Positions 9,765 through 20,300 of a stretch of DNA of 64,000 bases are shown here, piece by piece. Location of the stretch: positions 1 to 64,000 of the forward strand of contig NC_035922.1 of assembly GCF_000348985.1 (NCBI RefSeq), written 5' to 3'. The number at the start of each line of letters is the position of its first letter. Within the stretch, counting starts at the first letter, position 1. The DNA comes from Huiozyma naganishii CBS 8797 (lineage: Eukaryota; Ascomycota; Saccharomycetes; Saccharomycetales; Saccharomycetaceae). The notes beneath the pieces were generated by a model. It had not been told where the DNA came from. It saw only the letters and a list, made by a program, of their open reading frames with translations, and ran no database searches. The position numbers were made by a program, and so were the translations under genes.

Positions 9765-11795
9765 ATGTCCAATCCACTCACTAACCCGGTGCTTGTGGTG
9801 AGTAAAAAGGAACGAGGCCGCGCGTACGCCGATTTGGCTGTCCAAGGAACAAACAATTCGTCCATTGCGTCGAAGAGGTCTGTAGAGGCTCTTTATCTGC
9901 CCAGGCTTGTTCACGGCACAAACAAGGAGTACTTCAAGTACTTTGTTCCAAAAGCGATCAAGAGGTCCCCCTGTATTAACAGAGGGTATTGGCTTAGGTT
10001 ACACGCCATCCGGTCCAGGCTAAATGTGATCAGATCAGAATTCCCAAACAATAAGCTGCTGATCGTAAACCTTGGATGTGGTTTCGATCCTTTGCCCTTC
10101 GAATTTTTGGACTACGGAAATCACAATACGTCGCCATTTCATGAGAAGACGCATTTCTTGGATATCGATTATTCTCATCTATTGAGAAATAAAGTCGAAA
10201 TCATCTCTAAGACACCAGAGTTGCTCAATATCATTGGCCCAAACGAGTCATCCTTAACCGACTGTTACACTTCTTCCAAATATTGTGCTGTTCCTTGTGA
10301 CCTAAACAATTCCGCAAGTTATGAACAACTACTAGCAACACAGCCGCTGCTCCAAAACACCGATGTGATCAAAGTTTTCATTGCGGAGGTGTCACTGGCA
10401 TATATGACCGCGCAGAAGGCAGACCAAATTATATCCATGTCTTCGAGGGTAGAAAAGTCACACTTCTTGCTAATGGAACAGATCATTCCCCAGGGGCCCA
10501 GTGATCCGTTTGCAAAGCAGATGCTAAAACATTTCAAAAAGAACGATTCACCTTTGCAGACGGTCAATAAATACCAAACTGTCGACCTTCAATTAGAAAG
10601 ATTTAAACGAAATGGCTTTCCAAATGTGGATGCCTGTGATTTACTGAGTTTGTGGGATGCCGTGGAAAGCAAATTAAAAGAGGAGATTGAGACTATCCAG
10701 CCATTTGACGAGTTGGAAGAATTCCAGCTATTTGCTCACCATTATCTCCTCTTACACGGCTGTAATCACGCCTCGGTGTCACAAATATCTACGACACCAT
10801 ACGACGTCGGTGAGCAAAACTTGGCGGCAGCGAAAGGGTTTGTGATTTCCCCCTATGGCCAGTTGAAGATGTCATTTGGGTCAGCAGTTATAACAAGCGA
10901 TAAGAGGGTGTTATATTTTGGAGGAAGTACACCGGCAAGAGTCAACCACATACTGGAAATGACAGTACAAGATCTAGACTCCTTCGTTACGAAAAGACAG
11001 AAGCCGAATGACCTCCCTGATGCAAGGACATGTCACACGTGGACAAAGTTGGGGAATGGGAAGGTCCTGTTAGTGGGTGGTAGAAATGCGCCCCACCGTC
11101 CATACAACGACATATGGATTTATGATACGGAACACAATTTATGGGAACAGAAAACGAGCCTACCATACCCACGTTTTAGACATTGTACCGCACAAGTAGA
11201 CGAAAATTGTGTGTTGATATATGGGGGTAGCTCTACACTATCGGTTACACCATTCAATATATGTGACGTCAAAAACGGCACAGTGACTGTTCCAGAGGGG
11301 TCCGCTGTCTTGAAATGCTTGGCCTCTTCAGCCATGGATCGTCACCCCGCGCTTAACGAATATGTCATACTTGGAGGGTATGACAAAGAATCTGTAAGTG
11401 TTTCTGACGAGCTCGTGGTAATCGAATTAGCTACAGATCATGTTATCCGAGTGCTACGGCGGTTCAAAAACCCGTTGTTCCAAAGGTACGGTTCAAAGAT
11501 GAAATTTATCGACAACAAGCGTGTGGTCATAGTGGGTGGATCATCTCCAAGTTCTGTCTTCAACACCCACAACACAATCGTATTGGTCGATGTCGAGACA
11601 GGCCAAATAAAGTCAATCCCTATCCCTGATCACATCTGGCAAGACCACCAGCTGCTGTTTGTTGGGTTTGAGCTGGAATTTCTGCCTGAATCGCGGGAAT
11701 TGATCGTCATTGGTGGTGGGGCAACATGTTACGGGTTCGGACAAGTCTACAACACCACGCTGCGCATCGAACTCCCCGCACTAGACGCGCTGTGA
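9765..11795 (+). CDS. PPM2: tRNA wybutosine carboxymethyltransferase Ppm2/Tyw4
   Basis: AdoMet-dependent enzyme that carries out the last methylation and methoxycarbonylation of wybutosine at position 37 of tRNA-Phe. It has 676 residues (yeast 695). The N-terminal half is a leucine-carboxyl-methyltransferase domain with the SAM motif LLIVNLGCGFDPLPFEFLD (about residue 98) and LLMEQIIPQGPSDPFAKQM. The C-terminal half is a kelch/galactose-oxidase-like propeller with repeats such as VLYFGGS, VLLVGGRNAPH, VLIYGGSS and VVIVGGSS. The fungal form lacks the JmjC domain of animal TYW5-type fusions, as expected. It corresponds to YOL141W, follows RRP40, and has a PAC box 46 bp upstream. The single ATG at 9765 is unambiguous. 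Confidence 0.96.
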   Translation: MSNPLTNPVLVVSKKERGRAYADLAVQGTNNSSIASKRSVEALYLPRLVHGTNKEYFKYFVPKAIKRSPCINRGYWLRLHAIRSRLNVIRSEFPNNKLLIVNLGCGFDPLPFEFLDYGNHNTSPFHEKTHFLDIDYSHLLRNKVEIISKTPELLNIIGPNESSLTDCYTSSKYCAVPCDLNNSASYEQLLATQPLLQNTDVIKVFIAEVSLAYMTAQKADQIISMSSRVEKSHFLLMEQIIPQGPSDPFAKQMLKHFKKNDSPLQTVNKYQTVDLQLERFKRNGFPNVDACDLLSLWDAVESKLKEEIETIQPFDELEEFQLFAHHYLLLHGCNHASVSQISTTPYDVGEQNLAAAKGFVISPYGQLKMSFGSAVITSDKRVLYFGGSTPARVNHILEMTVQDLDSFVTKRQKPNDLPDARTCHTWTKLGNGKVLLVGGRNAPHRPYNDIWIYDTEHNLWEQKTSLPYPRFRHCTAQVDENCVLIYGGSSTLSVTPFNICDVKNGTVTVPEGSAVLKCLASSAMDRHPALNEYVILGGYDKESVSVSDELVVIELATDHVIRVLRRFKNPLFQRYGSKMKFIDNKRVVIVGGSSPSSVFNTHNTIVLVDVETGQIKSIPIPDHIWQDHQLLFVGFELEFLPESRELIVIGGGATCYGFGQVYNTTLRIELPALDAL

Positions 11796-11970
11796 GCATC
11801 GCCTACTATTTAGACACGTTAAATAACTGGACATTCTCGATTCGAAGAAGAAAAAACTTGTAATAATAATTCGATGTCGTGGAGACCTAAAAGGAGGAAA
11901 GTTTGAACACGTACCTAAGTGTAACAGGTTGCACAGAGTTTCAAAGCATCGTATAAGTGATCCGGGCAAT

Positions 11971-13221
11971 ATGGTTAACTTTGATCTGTCGCAGGTTGGT
12001 GCGACGTTCAGGAAAAAGGAGAAGGATAAGTATGCTGCCACGCAAGAAACGGAGGATGACGAGTTGGACGCTTCTGAGTTTGAGGACGATGAAGTTGTCC
12101 CCAAGAAGGTGTCCAATCGGAGACCTAGAGAGGACAACTTTACGCAACAGCGTATTGCTGCCTTCAACCCTGTTATGACACCTAAGACTGTCCTCCCTAT
12201 CTATCTACTCGTGGCTGCAGTTTTCGTCATTGTTGGTGGCTGTCTGCTGGCGGTCGCATCCCGAGTGGATCAATTTACCATATACTATCAGGACTGTGTC
12301 ACTGCTGCTCCGAATGGGGACTCGTTTGCCGATATGCCCGAGGATCATTATCTCTTCGAGTTCCACAAGAACAAAACATTTGCAGTAGCTCCGCAATGGC
12401 GATTTGTCGACGACGCTGCCGACGATGCGGCAGAGAGAGGCACTTGCCAAATCCGGTTCACGATCCCAAGCGAAATCAAGAAGACCGTTTATATCAACTA
12501 CATGTTAGAGAATTTTGCTGCTAACCACAGAAGGTACGTCCTTTCGTTTAGCGAGGACCAAATTGTCGGTAAGGCGGCCTCTTACTCCGATATACATGAC
12601 TCTGCAGGTATTAACTGTAAGCCTCTGGCGAGAAGCGGGGAGAACGGGAAATTGTATTACCCTTGTGGTCTAATCGCGAACGCAATGTTCAACGATACGT
12701 TCCCCATGGAACTGACGAACTTGTCGGACAACTCTAAGAACTTCCCGCTGACGAACAAGAATATCAACTGGCACTCGGACAGGTCTCGTTTCAAGAAGAC
12801 AGATTACCACTACCAGAACATCACGCCGCCACCTTACTGGATGAAACGGTACCCTGACGGGTACAACGAGACCAATGTTCCAAACATCCAAGAATGGGAA
12901 GAGTTCCAAAACTGGATGAGACCCGCCGCCTTCCACAAGAACACGAAATTGATTCGCAGAAACGACAACGACACGTTGGAGGCTGGGGAGTACCAGATCG
13001 ATATTGGATTACACTGGCCCGTGACCGAATTCAAGGGCAAAAAGGGTATATACGTGACGCACGGCTCGCAGATCGGCGGGAAAAATACTTTCCTGGGCGA
13101 GGTATACCTGATCGGCGGCTGTATCTGCGTAGCAATGGCTCTCGTGCTGCTGCTCGTCTGGATGGCCAGTGGGCGCAAAGTAGCAGACCCGAGCGCATTA
13201 TCCTGGAACCAGCCTCGTTAA
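11971..13221 (+). CDS. LEM3: Flippase beta subunit Lem3 (CDC50 family)
   Basis: Non-catalytic subunit of the plasma-membrane P4-ATPases Dnf1/Dnf2, which flip phosphatidylcholine and phosphatidylethanolamine inward; needed for their ER exit and polarised growth. It has 416 residues (yeast 414), starting MVNFDLSQVG; the frame is open upstream but lacks an ATG. Two membrane segments, about 74-96 and 370-395, enclose a large lumenal domain with the family signatures TIYYQDC, GTCQIRFTIP, NYMLENFAANHRRYVLSFS, YYPCGLIANAMFNDTFP and several N-glycosylation sites. The cytosolic N-terminus has the acidic DASEFEDDEV and FTQQRIAAFNPVMTP motifs. It is the YNL323W orthologue, inserted here between PPM2 (YOL141W) and ARG8 (YOL140W), which is part of the interleaved synteny. 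Confidence 0.97.
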   Translation: MVNFDLSQVGATFRKKEKDKYAATQETEDDELDASEFEDDEVVPKKVSNRRPREDNFTQQRIAAFNPVMTPKTVLPIYLLVAAVFVIVGGCLLAVASRVDQFTIYYQDCVTAAPNGDSFADMPEDHYLFEFHKNKTFAVAPQWRFVDDAADDAAERGTCQIRFTIPSEIKKTVYINYMLENFAANHRRYVLSFSEDQIVGKAASYSDIHDSAGINCKPLARSGENGKLYYPCGLIANAMFNDTFPMELTNLSDNSKNFPLTNKNINWHSDRSRFKKTDYHYQNITPPPYWMKRYPDGYNETNVPNIQEWEEFQNWMRPAAFHKNTKLIRRNDNDTLEAGEYQIDIGLHWPVTEFKGKKGIYVTHGSQIGGKNTFLGEVYLIGGCICVAMALVLLLVWMASGRKVADPSALSWNQPR

Positions 13222-13399
13222 ACACGACCGACGCAGGGTCCCACCCTCACACCCATGTACAGTACCCAACCCCCAATATGTATGCACCCAGCACTCGCAC
13301 CCTACATCTACAGCTACCACACCCGCACTGGGGGTGTCCCAGTGACACTGAGAGAGGGTCCACCGTGCCATTCGCGCGCACGTGACAGAGCTCGCTATC

Positions 13400-13406
13400 T
13401 GAGTCA
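13400..13406 (+). promoter_or_regulatory. Gcn4 site upstream of ARG8 (distal)
   Basis: TGAGTCA is the exact Gcn4/AP-1 core and lies 229 bp before the ARG8 ATG. ARG8 is a known general-amino-acid-control target in S. cerevisiae. Confidence 0.6.
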
Positions 13407-13494
13407 CTTAACGATCATGTTTTCCCGGAAAATTTTTTCACTGTGCGTCGGTATTTTTTAAATGGCGCAGAACCAGCTAAAGATTACTGCGCTG

Positions 13495-13502
13495 TATAAA
13501 AG
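13495..13502 (+). promoter_or_regulatory. TATA box of ARG8
   Basis: TATAAAAG lies 133-140 bp before the ARG8 ATG, between the two Gcn4 sites, a normal distance for an inducible yeast promoter. Confidence 0.55.
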
Positions 13503-13559
13503 GACGGGAAAAAATGTTATCGTTAAGTGCAAGTGATGGCGAACGTGTTTTTGCCTTCT

Positions 13560-13566
13560 TGAGTCA
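13560..13566 (+). promoter_or_regulatory. Gcn4 site upstream of ARG8 (proximal)
   Basis: A second exact TGAGTCA lies 69 bp before the ATG, followed at 13572-13578 by a one-mismatch copy (TGAGTCG). It is downstream of the TATA box, so the distal copy is the better candidate for activation. Confidence 0.45.
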
Positions 13567-13634
13567 CTGGGTGAGTCGCAAGTGACACAATATATCCTCA
13601 ATTGGGAACTAGTGTGATAGATCCAGGTACGGCG

Positions 13635-14915
13635 ATGTTTAAGAGAAGTTTCAGCCAGGCAGCGGTTGCTAGAAAGCAGCTCAGCAAGGAGTTGTTGGAC
13701 GATGTGAAGTTCCAAGTGACGACGTACGCGCGTCCCAACGATCTTTGTATCACTAGGGGCGCCAATGCGAAGTTGTACGACGATTTCAGTGGGAAAGAGT
13801 TTATCGATTTCACCGCTGGGATCGCCGTCACGGCGTTGGGTCATTCTAACCCTAAAGTAGCAGAGATCTTGGCGCAACAGGCGAGCAAACTGGTTCACTC
13901 GTCTAACTTGTACTACACTGCTGAATGTTTGAGATTGAGTGAGAAGATTGTTGAGAACACGAAACGGTTTGGAGGACAACACGATGCCTCTCGTGTTTTC
14001 CTTTGTAACTCCGGTACTGAGGCGAACGAAGCCGCGTTGAAGTTTGCTAAGAAGCACGGTATAATACAAGATCACAAAAAGCAAGGGATTGTAGCGTTCC
14101 AGAACTCGTTCCATGGGCGTACAATGGGTGCGCTTTCCGTCACATGGAACAGCAAATACAGAACCCCCTTTGGTGATCTGTTGCCCAATGTGACTTTCCT
14201 GAATGTGAACGACCAGTTGACTAAGTTACAGGATGTCATCCAGTCCAAGTCCACAGAACTGGCAGGGCTTATTGTGGAGCCTATCCAAGGTGAAGGTGGG
14301 GTTTTCCCAATCCCAGTGGAAACACTAGTTGGATTGAAGAAAATATGTGCTGACAACGGTATTGCGGTTATCTATGACGAAATTCAGTGCGGTATGGGCC
14401 GTTCCGGTAAACTGTGGGCACATTCTTACCTCCCAAAGGAGGCGCATCCGGATATTTTCACCATTGCGAAGGCCCTAGGTAACGGGTTTCCAATTGCTGC
14501 CACCGTGGTTAACGAAAAGATCAATAACGCACTACAAGTCGGTGACCACGGTACTACGTACGGGGGGAACCCATTGGGGTGTGCCGTCAGCAACTACGTC
14601 CTGGATACCATATGCCAGGACTCCTTCTTGGAAGAGGTGAACAAGAAGTCTGAAATTCTAGTGAACCGTTTGCAAAAGATTCAAAAAAGATTCCCAGATC
14701 ACATCAGAGAGGTTAGAGGGAAAGGTTTGATGATTGGTGCCGATTTCACCGAGGCTCCTGGTGCCGTCGTTGCAAAGGCAAGAGACCTGGGCTTGTTGGT
14801 CATCACCGCGGGCAAGACGACTGTCAGGTTTGTCCCTGCTTTGACAATTGAAGACAAGGTTTTGGAGCAAGGTCTAGACGTTTTCGAAAAAGCTGTCGAG
14901 TCAGTATTCGCATAA
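13635..14915 (+). CDS. ARG8: Acetylornithine aminotransferase, mitochondrial
   Basis: PLP enzyme that converts N-acetylglutamate semialdehyde to N-acetylornithine, the fourth step of ornithine/arginine synthesis in the mitochondrial matrix. It has 426 residues (yeast 423). The chosen ATG gives [15 protein letters not shown], a basic, serine-rich presequence like yeast MFKRYLSS; the frame is open a little further upstream but has no ATG. Signatures include [18 protein letters not shown], the [10 protein letters not shown] segment, DEIQCGMGR with the PLP aspartate, and [12 protein letters not shown] with the Schiff-base lysine K279. It is the YOL140W orthologue. Two Gcn4 sites and a TATA box upstream predict amino-acid-starvation induction. 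Confidence 0.98.
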   Translation: MFKRSFSQAAVARKQLSKELLDDVKFQVTTYARPNDLCITRGANAKLYDDFSGKEFIDFTAGIAVTALGHSNPKVAEILAQQASKLVHSSNLYYTAECLRLSEKIVENTKRFGGQHDASRVFLCNSGTEANEAALKFAKKHGIIQDHKKQGIVAFQNSFHGRTMGALSVTWNSKYRTPFGDLLPNVTFLNVNDQLTKLQDVIQSKSTELAGLIVEPIQGEGGVFPIPVETLVGLKKICADNGIAVIYDEIQCGMGRSGKLWAHSYLPKEAHPDIFTIAKALGNGFPIAATVVNEKINNALQVGDHGTTYGGNPLGCAVSNYVLDTICQDSFLEEVNKKSEILVNRLQKIQKRFPDHIREVRGKGLMIGADFTEAPGAVVAKARDLGLLVITAGKTTVRFVPALTIEDKVLEQGLDVFEKAVESVFA

Positions 14916-15311
14916 GAGACCAGGGTATGTTTTTCTCTGAAGATATATAAATCATGTATAATAATGCGTAACACAAACATTAACGATGCAGAACTATAAA
15001 TTTAAAACGCCACCAAAAGCAATGGTTGTTGTTGTTGTAATTGTAGTTGTTTGTTGTTGAGATCTACGATACGTAAATAAGGTGGTGGTGAATGAAGAAA
15101 ACATACATAAAGATGCTTGATAGCTAATATAATCTGGTACCAGGGGAAAAAACCGATTGACTTTATTACATTCAATACTCTTCATTTGTCTTTAAACGCG
15201 GGTCCTTCAGCATTTCTCTGTTCCTTCTTTGGATAAGCGGTGTTGCAAATATTCTTTTGTAGTTTGAATTAGGGTGTGATCTTTTTTCCCTATAGGTTTT
15301 CAAGATCTATC
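14916..15311. other. ARG8-CDC33 convergent 3' region
   Basis: No gene. It contains a low-complexity GTT-rich run (about 15024-15058, mostly GTTGTTGTT) and the two 3' untranslated regions. Confidence 0.6.
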
Positions 15312-15962
15312 TTACAAAATAATCGAAGGATGGGCATGTCTGTCGTTGGCAGTCGAATGAGGGTAGAATTCCAAGAACCCTTCTTCTTCTATTTTCAAAA
15401 CCTGTTTGAACTTGGCACCGATCTTGGTCAATGGTTCCTTCGATTCAGACTTGGTCCATAGGGCAAACTTGTTACCACCTTTTCTGACGCTCAGCACAAC
15501 ACCGTTGATCTCTGATTCCTCCTCGTCTATGGTTTCGCCGATCACGGCTAGCAAAGTCCGGAGCCACAACTCGTCCATGTCTGCACCTCTCCCCTTCAAC
15601 TGGAAGGACCACTTCCCACCTTTCGAATTGGCCTCGTCTTCCCATTCCGGTCTGATATCGTTTCTGAAGACGTGGTAGTCCGACTTCAATGGCAGTTCGT
15701 GTGGTTCTGGGATATTTTGAAAGATGGCCCAGAACTCTTCGACGGTGTCAAAAGTGGTCACTGGACGCAGCAGGTCGGACCAGGACTCGGATTTGTCCAC
15801 AGGGGGCTTTGTGTACCACAGAGTCCACTTGGTATTCAGCGGGTGCTTCACCTCAAAGTCGGCCTCCCCAGAAAGAACGGTCTTGGGCCCAGAGGAAGCA
15901 GCCTCGCCTCCATCAACGTTCACAGTCTCTTCAAACTTCTTGGTAACTTCTTCAACAGACAT
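15312..15962 (-). CDS. CDC33: Translation initiation factor eIF4E (Cdc33)
   Basis: Cytoplasmic and nuclear mRNA cap-binding subunit of eIF4F; it recruits eIF4G to the 7-methylguanosine cap and is essential in yeast. It has 216 residues (yeast 213), starting MSVEEVTKKF; a longer frame exists upstream without an ATG. The cap-sandwich tryptophans are present at W61 (SESWSDLL) and W107 followed by E108 (RPEWEDE), with KHPLNTKWTLWYTKPP and FWAIFQNIP forming the eIF4G-binding face. It is the YOL139C orthologue, convergent with ARG8 as in S. cerevisiae. Its promoter is shared with the YNL320W-like gene and contains A/T homopolymer tracts and a cluster of Tbf1-like sites. Confidence 0.98.
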   Translation of the reverse strand: MSVEEVTKKFEETVNVDGGEAASSGPKTVLSGEADFEVKHPLNTKWTLWYTKPPVDKSESWSDLLRPVTTFDTVEEFWAIFQNIPEPHELPLKSDYHVFRNDIRPEWEDEANSKGGKWSFQLKGRGADMDELWLRTLLAVIGETIDEEESEINGVVLSVRKGGNKFALWTKSESKEPLTKIGAKFKQVLKIEEEGFLEFYPHSTANDRHAHPSIIL

Positions 15963-16191
15963 TATAGCTTCTCTAGATATCCCTTTCTGCCGTTTTTTCC
16001 AAAACAAACAAAGCGCGTATCAAGAAAGTAAAAGGCCCTCTCTGTACGTACCTCGAATCCTCTGTGTCCGTCTCATCTTCTGTGTGTGTGTCTTAAATTC
16101 AAGTTTCAAATTTTTACCGCAAAAAAAAAAGAAAGAAAATTTTTTTTTTTCGAAAAGAGTTTGTCATTTTTTACGGCATTTTTTAATTGGA

Positions 16192-16253
16192 AGCCCTAAC
16201 TTTATTTTTTGATTAGGGTTTGTGTAAAGCCCTAAGTTTAGGTGATTAGGGCT
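16192..16253. promoter_or_regulatory. Cluster of four Tbf1-like sites (AGCCCTAA / TTAGGG)
   Basis: Within 62 bp of the divergent CDC33 / YNL320W-like promoter there are AGCCCTAA at 16192-16199 and 16228-16235, TTAGGGTT at 16213-16220 and TTAGGGCT at 16246-16253, alternating in orientation. The yeast Tbf1 consensus is ARCCCTAA, so three of the four are full matches. In S. cerevisiae Tbf1 acts as a general regulator at snoRNA and other promoters. The outer copies could also pair as a hairpin. Function is inferred. Confidence 0.5.
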
Positions 16254-16401
16254 TCAAAATTTTTCTTTCCCCACGTAACCGGCATGGGTCTTAACATAAG
16301 GCAATGTGGAACTCCAGTACCTCGTGATGACTAGTTCACAAAGAAGCATCGCAGACAGCAACTTCATATCCAACCTCAGCATACAAACATTACGGATTCG
16401 G

Positions 16402-17253
16402 ATGTTTGTGTTTGAAGGGGTGGCGGCGCTGACGTCGGCCTCCGTTGCTGCACTGTACTTTTGCCAGAATAAGCTGCTATACCCGTCCTGGGCACAAGGT
16501 GCGCGGAACCACATTGAGACGCCCGCATCGAGAGATCTACCTTACAGCCACGTTCTGCTGACTTCAGAGGAAGGTATTGAAATTGAGGGATACGATATCA
16601 GGAACACGGACGAGGACTCGACTTCCACATGTCTGATACTGTGCCCCAACGCCGGTAACATTGGCTACTTCATCCCAATCATGGAGACTTTTTACAAAGA
16701 GATGGGGATGAGCGTGTTCATATTTTCCTATAGAGGCTACGGTAAGTCGTCCGGATCCCCGACAGAGGAGGGGATCAAACGGGACAGCGACTGCGTTATC
16801 GACTATATAACCAAGGATCCCTTCCACAGTAAGAAAAATTTGGTCCTGTACGGTAGGTCACTAGGTGGTGCTGTCGCTATATACATTGCGGCGAAATACC
16901 CAGAATTGGTGTCAGCAGTGATACTGGAGAACACTTTCCTCAACGTCAGGAAAGTAATACCTTATTTTTTACCGTACCTGAAATACGTCGCCAATTTCTG
17001 TCGCGACATGTGGGACTCTGAAACAGAAATTGAGCATACTTCGCACACGACACCGTTCTTGTTTTTAAGCGGATCTAGAGACCAAATAGTTGACCCAGCA
17101 CATATGAAGAAATTGAGAGATCTCTGCCCCAGTAGAGACAAAGAGTTCCATGAGTTCCCAAACGGTTTCCATAACGACACCATATCTGAGGAAGGCTATT
17201 GGGATACTGTGAAACGGTTTCTATACGAGAGAGATCTCATATCAAAGAGCTGA
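16402..17253 (+). CDS. BEM46-like alpha/beta hydrolase (YNL320W orthologue)
   Basis: A membrane-anchored serine hydrolase of the ABHD13/Bem46 family; its substrate is not known to me. From the ATG at 16402 the protein has 283 residues, matching the yeast 284. It has an N-terminal membrane anchor (about 5-21), YPSWAQGARNH, the oxyanion-type segment LCPNAGNIGY, the nucleophile elbow LYGRSLGGA (S153), and the triad partners D227 (SGSRDQIV) and H257 (FPNGFHND). An in-frame ATG at 16327 would add 25 residues. An out-of-frame ATG at 16304 opens a 7-codon frame ending at 16327, which overlaps that upstream start. I prefer 16402 by family length. RTC1 converges on its 3' end. In S. cerevisiae it lies on the sister block. 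Confidence 0.93.
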   Translation: MFVFEGVAALTSASVAALYFCQNKLLYPSWAQGARNHIETPASRDLPYSHVLLTSEEGIEIEGYDIRNTDEDSTSTCLILCPNAGNIGYFIPIMETFYKEMGMSVFIFSYRGYGKSSGSPTEEGIKRDSDCVIDYITKDPFHSKKNLVLYGRSLGGAVAIYIAAKYPELVSAVILENTFLNVRKVIPYFLPYLKYVANFCRDMWDSETEIEHTSHTTPFLFLSGSRDQIVDPAHMKKLRDLCPSRDKEFHEFPNGFHNDTISEEGYWDTVKRFLYERDLISKS

Positions 17254-17340
17254 CATCTTTGTAAACAAAAATAATACATTCTGCATATTCTACCCGAGAA
17301 CCGCTGTTAGTGTGATACTAAATAGAGTACATACTGTCAT

Positions 17341-20300
17341 TTAAGTAAAGTTCAACTTGATATTACACCCGCCGGGACAAGTGTCCGCATTCTCAGTTAT
17401 GAACCATTCCCTCAGGCATGCAAAATGGCCCTCGTGACCACACGACAATAATCCCATGGTCAGACCCTTCATCGGTTTTTCACAGTACACGCACAGTGTG
17501 GTCGGTTTCTTACACGAATCACAGTACCAGTACCCAAACTTCCTCATCGGATCATTCTCACCATTGGCTTCCATGTTGTGTTTCTCCTTTGTAAATCTTT
17601 CCTTAGATGGTTCGTTCATTATCAGACCATGGCATCTGTCGCAATATATTTGAATAGAAGATTGTCCTGATTCGCTTCCTAGTATGTCCTCCCAAGAACA
17701 ATGTTTCAAAAGAAAGGACGCCGTTTCAAACGCTTCAAAACGGTGTAACATACTCAAGAACTCAAAAAGACTGTTCTTGACTACCTCTTCAGGAGCAATG
17801 TCGTACACATTCTGAAATAGCAACAAAATGGTGATCGAGAGTAAAACGTTTCCTGCCTCCACTGCGTGCTTATAAACTTGACGGATAAGCTTTTTCGTCC
17901 CCCAAGGTGCAGATTTCTTTTTAGCGTAAGGTGTCGTTCCAGCATCACTATCAGTTGCGCTAAATGTGTGACGAATAGAGTTTCCCCCGATCGATCCAAA
18001 ATAGTTGTCGATGGAATTACCCTCGAAAATACGCGGCGAGCTCGCCTGAGAGATGATTTTCTTGAAAAATGGAGTGTGATTCGAGTTATTAGTTGTCGCA
18101 AAACTTTGCAATGAGGAGAGTTTGCTGCGTGGACTACCTTGGTTAGGTGGTACCTTTCCAGCTCTGTTGCTGAATTCGTCGCCTGTGTAATCACCACCCG
18201 CGTATGATCCAGTCATAAACGTGTCAATAAACGATAGTCTCTTCTTAGTGTTTCTAAGAATTGGGATGCTGTGTGTAGCACCTTCGGAAGAAGAGTAAGG
18301 GCTCTGTTTGTCAATATTCGAAACGTCTCCTTCGTCAAGGTGGTCATCTTCCTCAATGGCGCTCTCTCCCGTTATATCTTGTCCTTGTTCAGTCATTGGT
18401 TTCGTGGTTTTAGAAATAGGCGACCCCCCTTTCATCGCCGCATGCGTGGGGTTTAAGGCGGGTGACGACACATTAGACTCTAATTCCCTCGGTTGTTTCA
18501 TATCGCTATATCTAGATTCCACAGACAGGGCGCGCAATGCCTGGGGACGCTCACCAATCATCATCGACTCCACGTCACTTGTGAGTCCTTTATTACTAAA
18601 CTCAGATGCCGTTGAAATTTTTCTTGGGTTTTCAACATCATACGTGTTCAGATCATGTTGAACAGGTACCTCTCCAGCATGCCTCATTTCAAGAGGTACA
18701 TCGTCGCTATCATTTTTTGAACATCGATTAAGATCCCATATTAATGAATCCCTTATTAATATCCACACTTTGAAGTTTTGGAGGTCCTCGATATTGGAAT
18801 AGGTATCTGCATTATGACTGGCAGCTTTCATTAATTGAACTAGTATCTTCACTTTATCCTTCGGGCTTGGATGTGGCTTATGTAATGCTTCGTATAGTTT
18901 GCTCCTCTCGCCCTCTTTGATACCTTTGTCCTTCTTTGTGGTGTCCCAGTTTTCTCCGATGTTGGCTCTGTTTGTGATGTCAGCTGCATCGTCTATCTTG
19001 TGGGCTTTAGCAGTTATCTTAGTTGATGAGCTCCGTGTGCGGTTGCTTTTACTGTTGCTGCTATCTGTTGATGCATCGACTTCAGAAACCTCCTCCTTTT
19101 TATTCTGGTCTTTATTGACTAAGGCTGCCCAAGTCGAGTTTTCAGAGAATCCAAATTTCTTCATTAAATTTTTCTCTTCTTGATCATCTTCAATAATACT
19201 GTCCTGTTGTTTAGAAGGCTTAAAGCTCGTTTCTTCCACGTCAAGATTCAATGAAAATTGCAATTCCCGGACAAGATATTTGAATACGTCAACTGGTAGG
19301 TCCTTTAGCATGGCACCGTTTGGAATACCTGACCGATTATTGTATTTCTGTAATTGCGATACCCTCATTCCATTGAGGATGAAAGGCAAATCTAAGGTAA
19401 TAATTGATGGCGGGTGATACTCACTTCCATCTTCTTCGTGTGTGGACAATGATTCTGCAGATCCATTTGAGGAAAGGTTGAGCATTGGTGAGCCTGCTAA
19501 GCTCCTTGAGCTCATGGATGGTCCAGTCTTTGTGATTTGAGGCCGCTCCATGCCGTAGCCTGCCATGTTGGAATGGCTCATCGTCATTTTTCCTAGTATA
19601 CCTGTCGATAGATTCGAAGAGGTTTTGCTGTGGGCAGATAAACTAATTCGGTCTTTATGGGAGTCAAACGGCGCTCTGGTGGGGTCGTCCACGGCATCAT
19701 ATCCTCCGACGGACTGGTCTATAAATGTAAACCCATCACCGTCAATGTCCCTCCAAGTAGTAACGGCCTTTGTCAGGTTATCCAACACAGTGGGCTCCTC
19801 TCTGATATCCCACCCGTTAATTGTGTCGTCCTTGTCAATGTTAAATATCACGTTATTGTTCCACCAAACAAGCCCTAAGGATGGTGCCTTTGTCTGTAAA
19901 ATGTGCTTCGGGATGTATCTTCTAGCCAGAGAGTAAATTGACACTTGAGCCTCTTCTCCCATAGAAGAGATAGCTATTAATGAGTTATGGATATTTTTAT
20001 CATACGTTGGTCTGAATTTCAACTTGGTGATTGGAGAGCCAATGTTTATTGTTGTTTCCGGGAAAGAAACTGCGGCGTTCGTGTTGGAGTTGCCACTGAA
20101 GTGGCTCTGAAACTGGTGTTGATAGGCAGAATTGGCTTGTAGATTTGTAGCACTTTGCTCCATCCTATCGCCAAAATACCAAAGGCAGCATTTCCCATCT
20201 CTACCACCACTTGCGATGTAGTCTTGATGCGGGTGCCAGTTCAAACACAGTCCAGGCCCCGTATGTGCGTTGATCCTTTTCTCTGGCTGATTCGGCTGCC

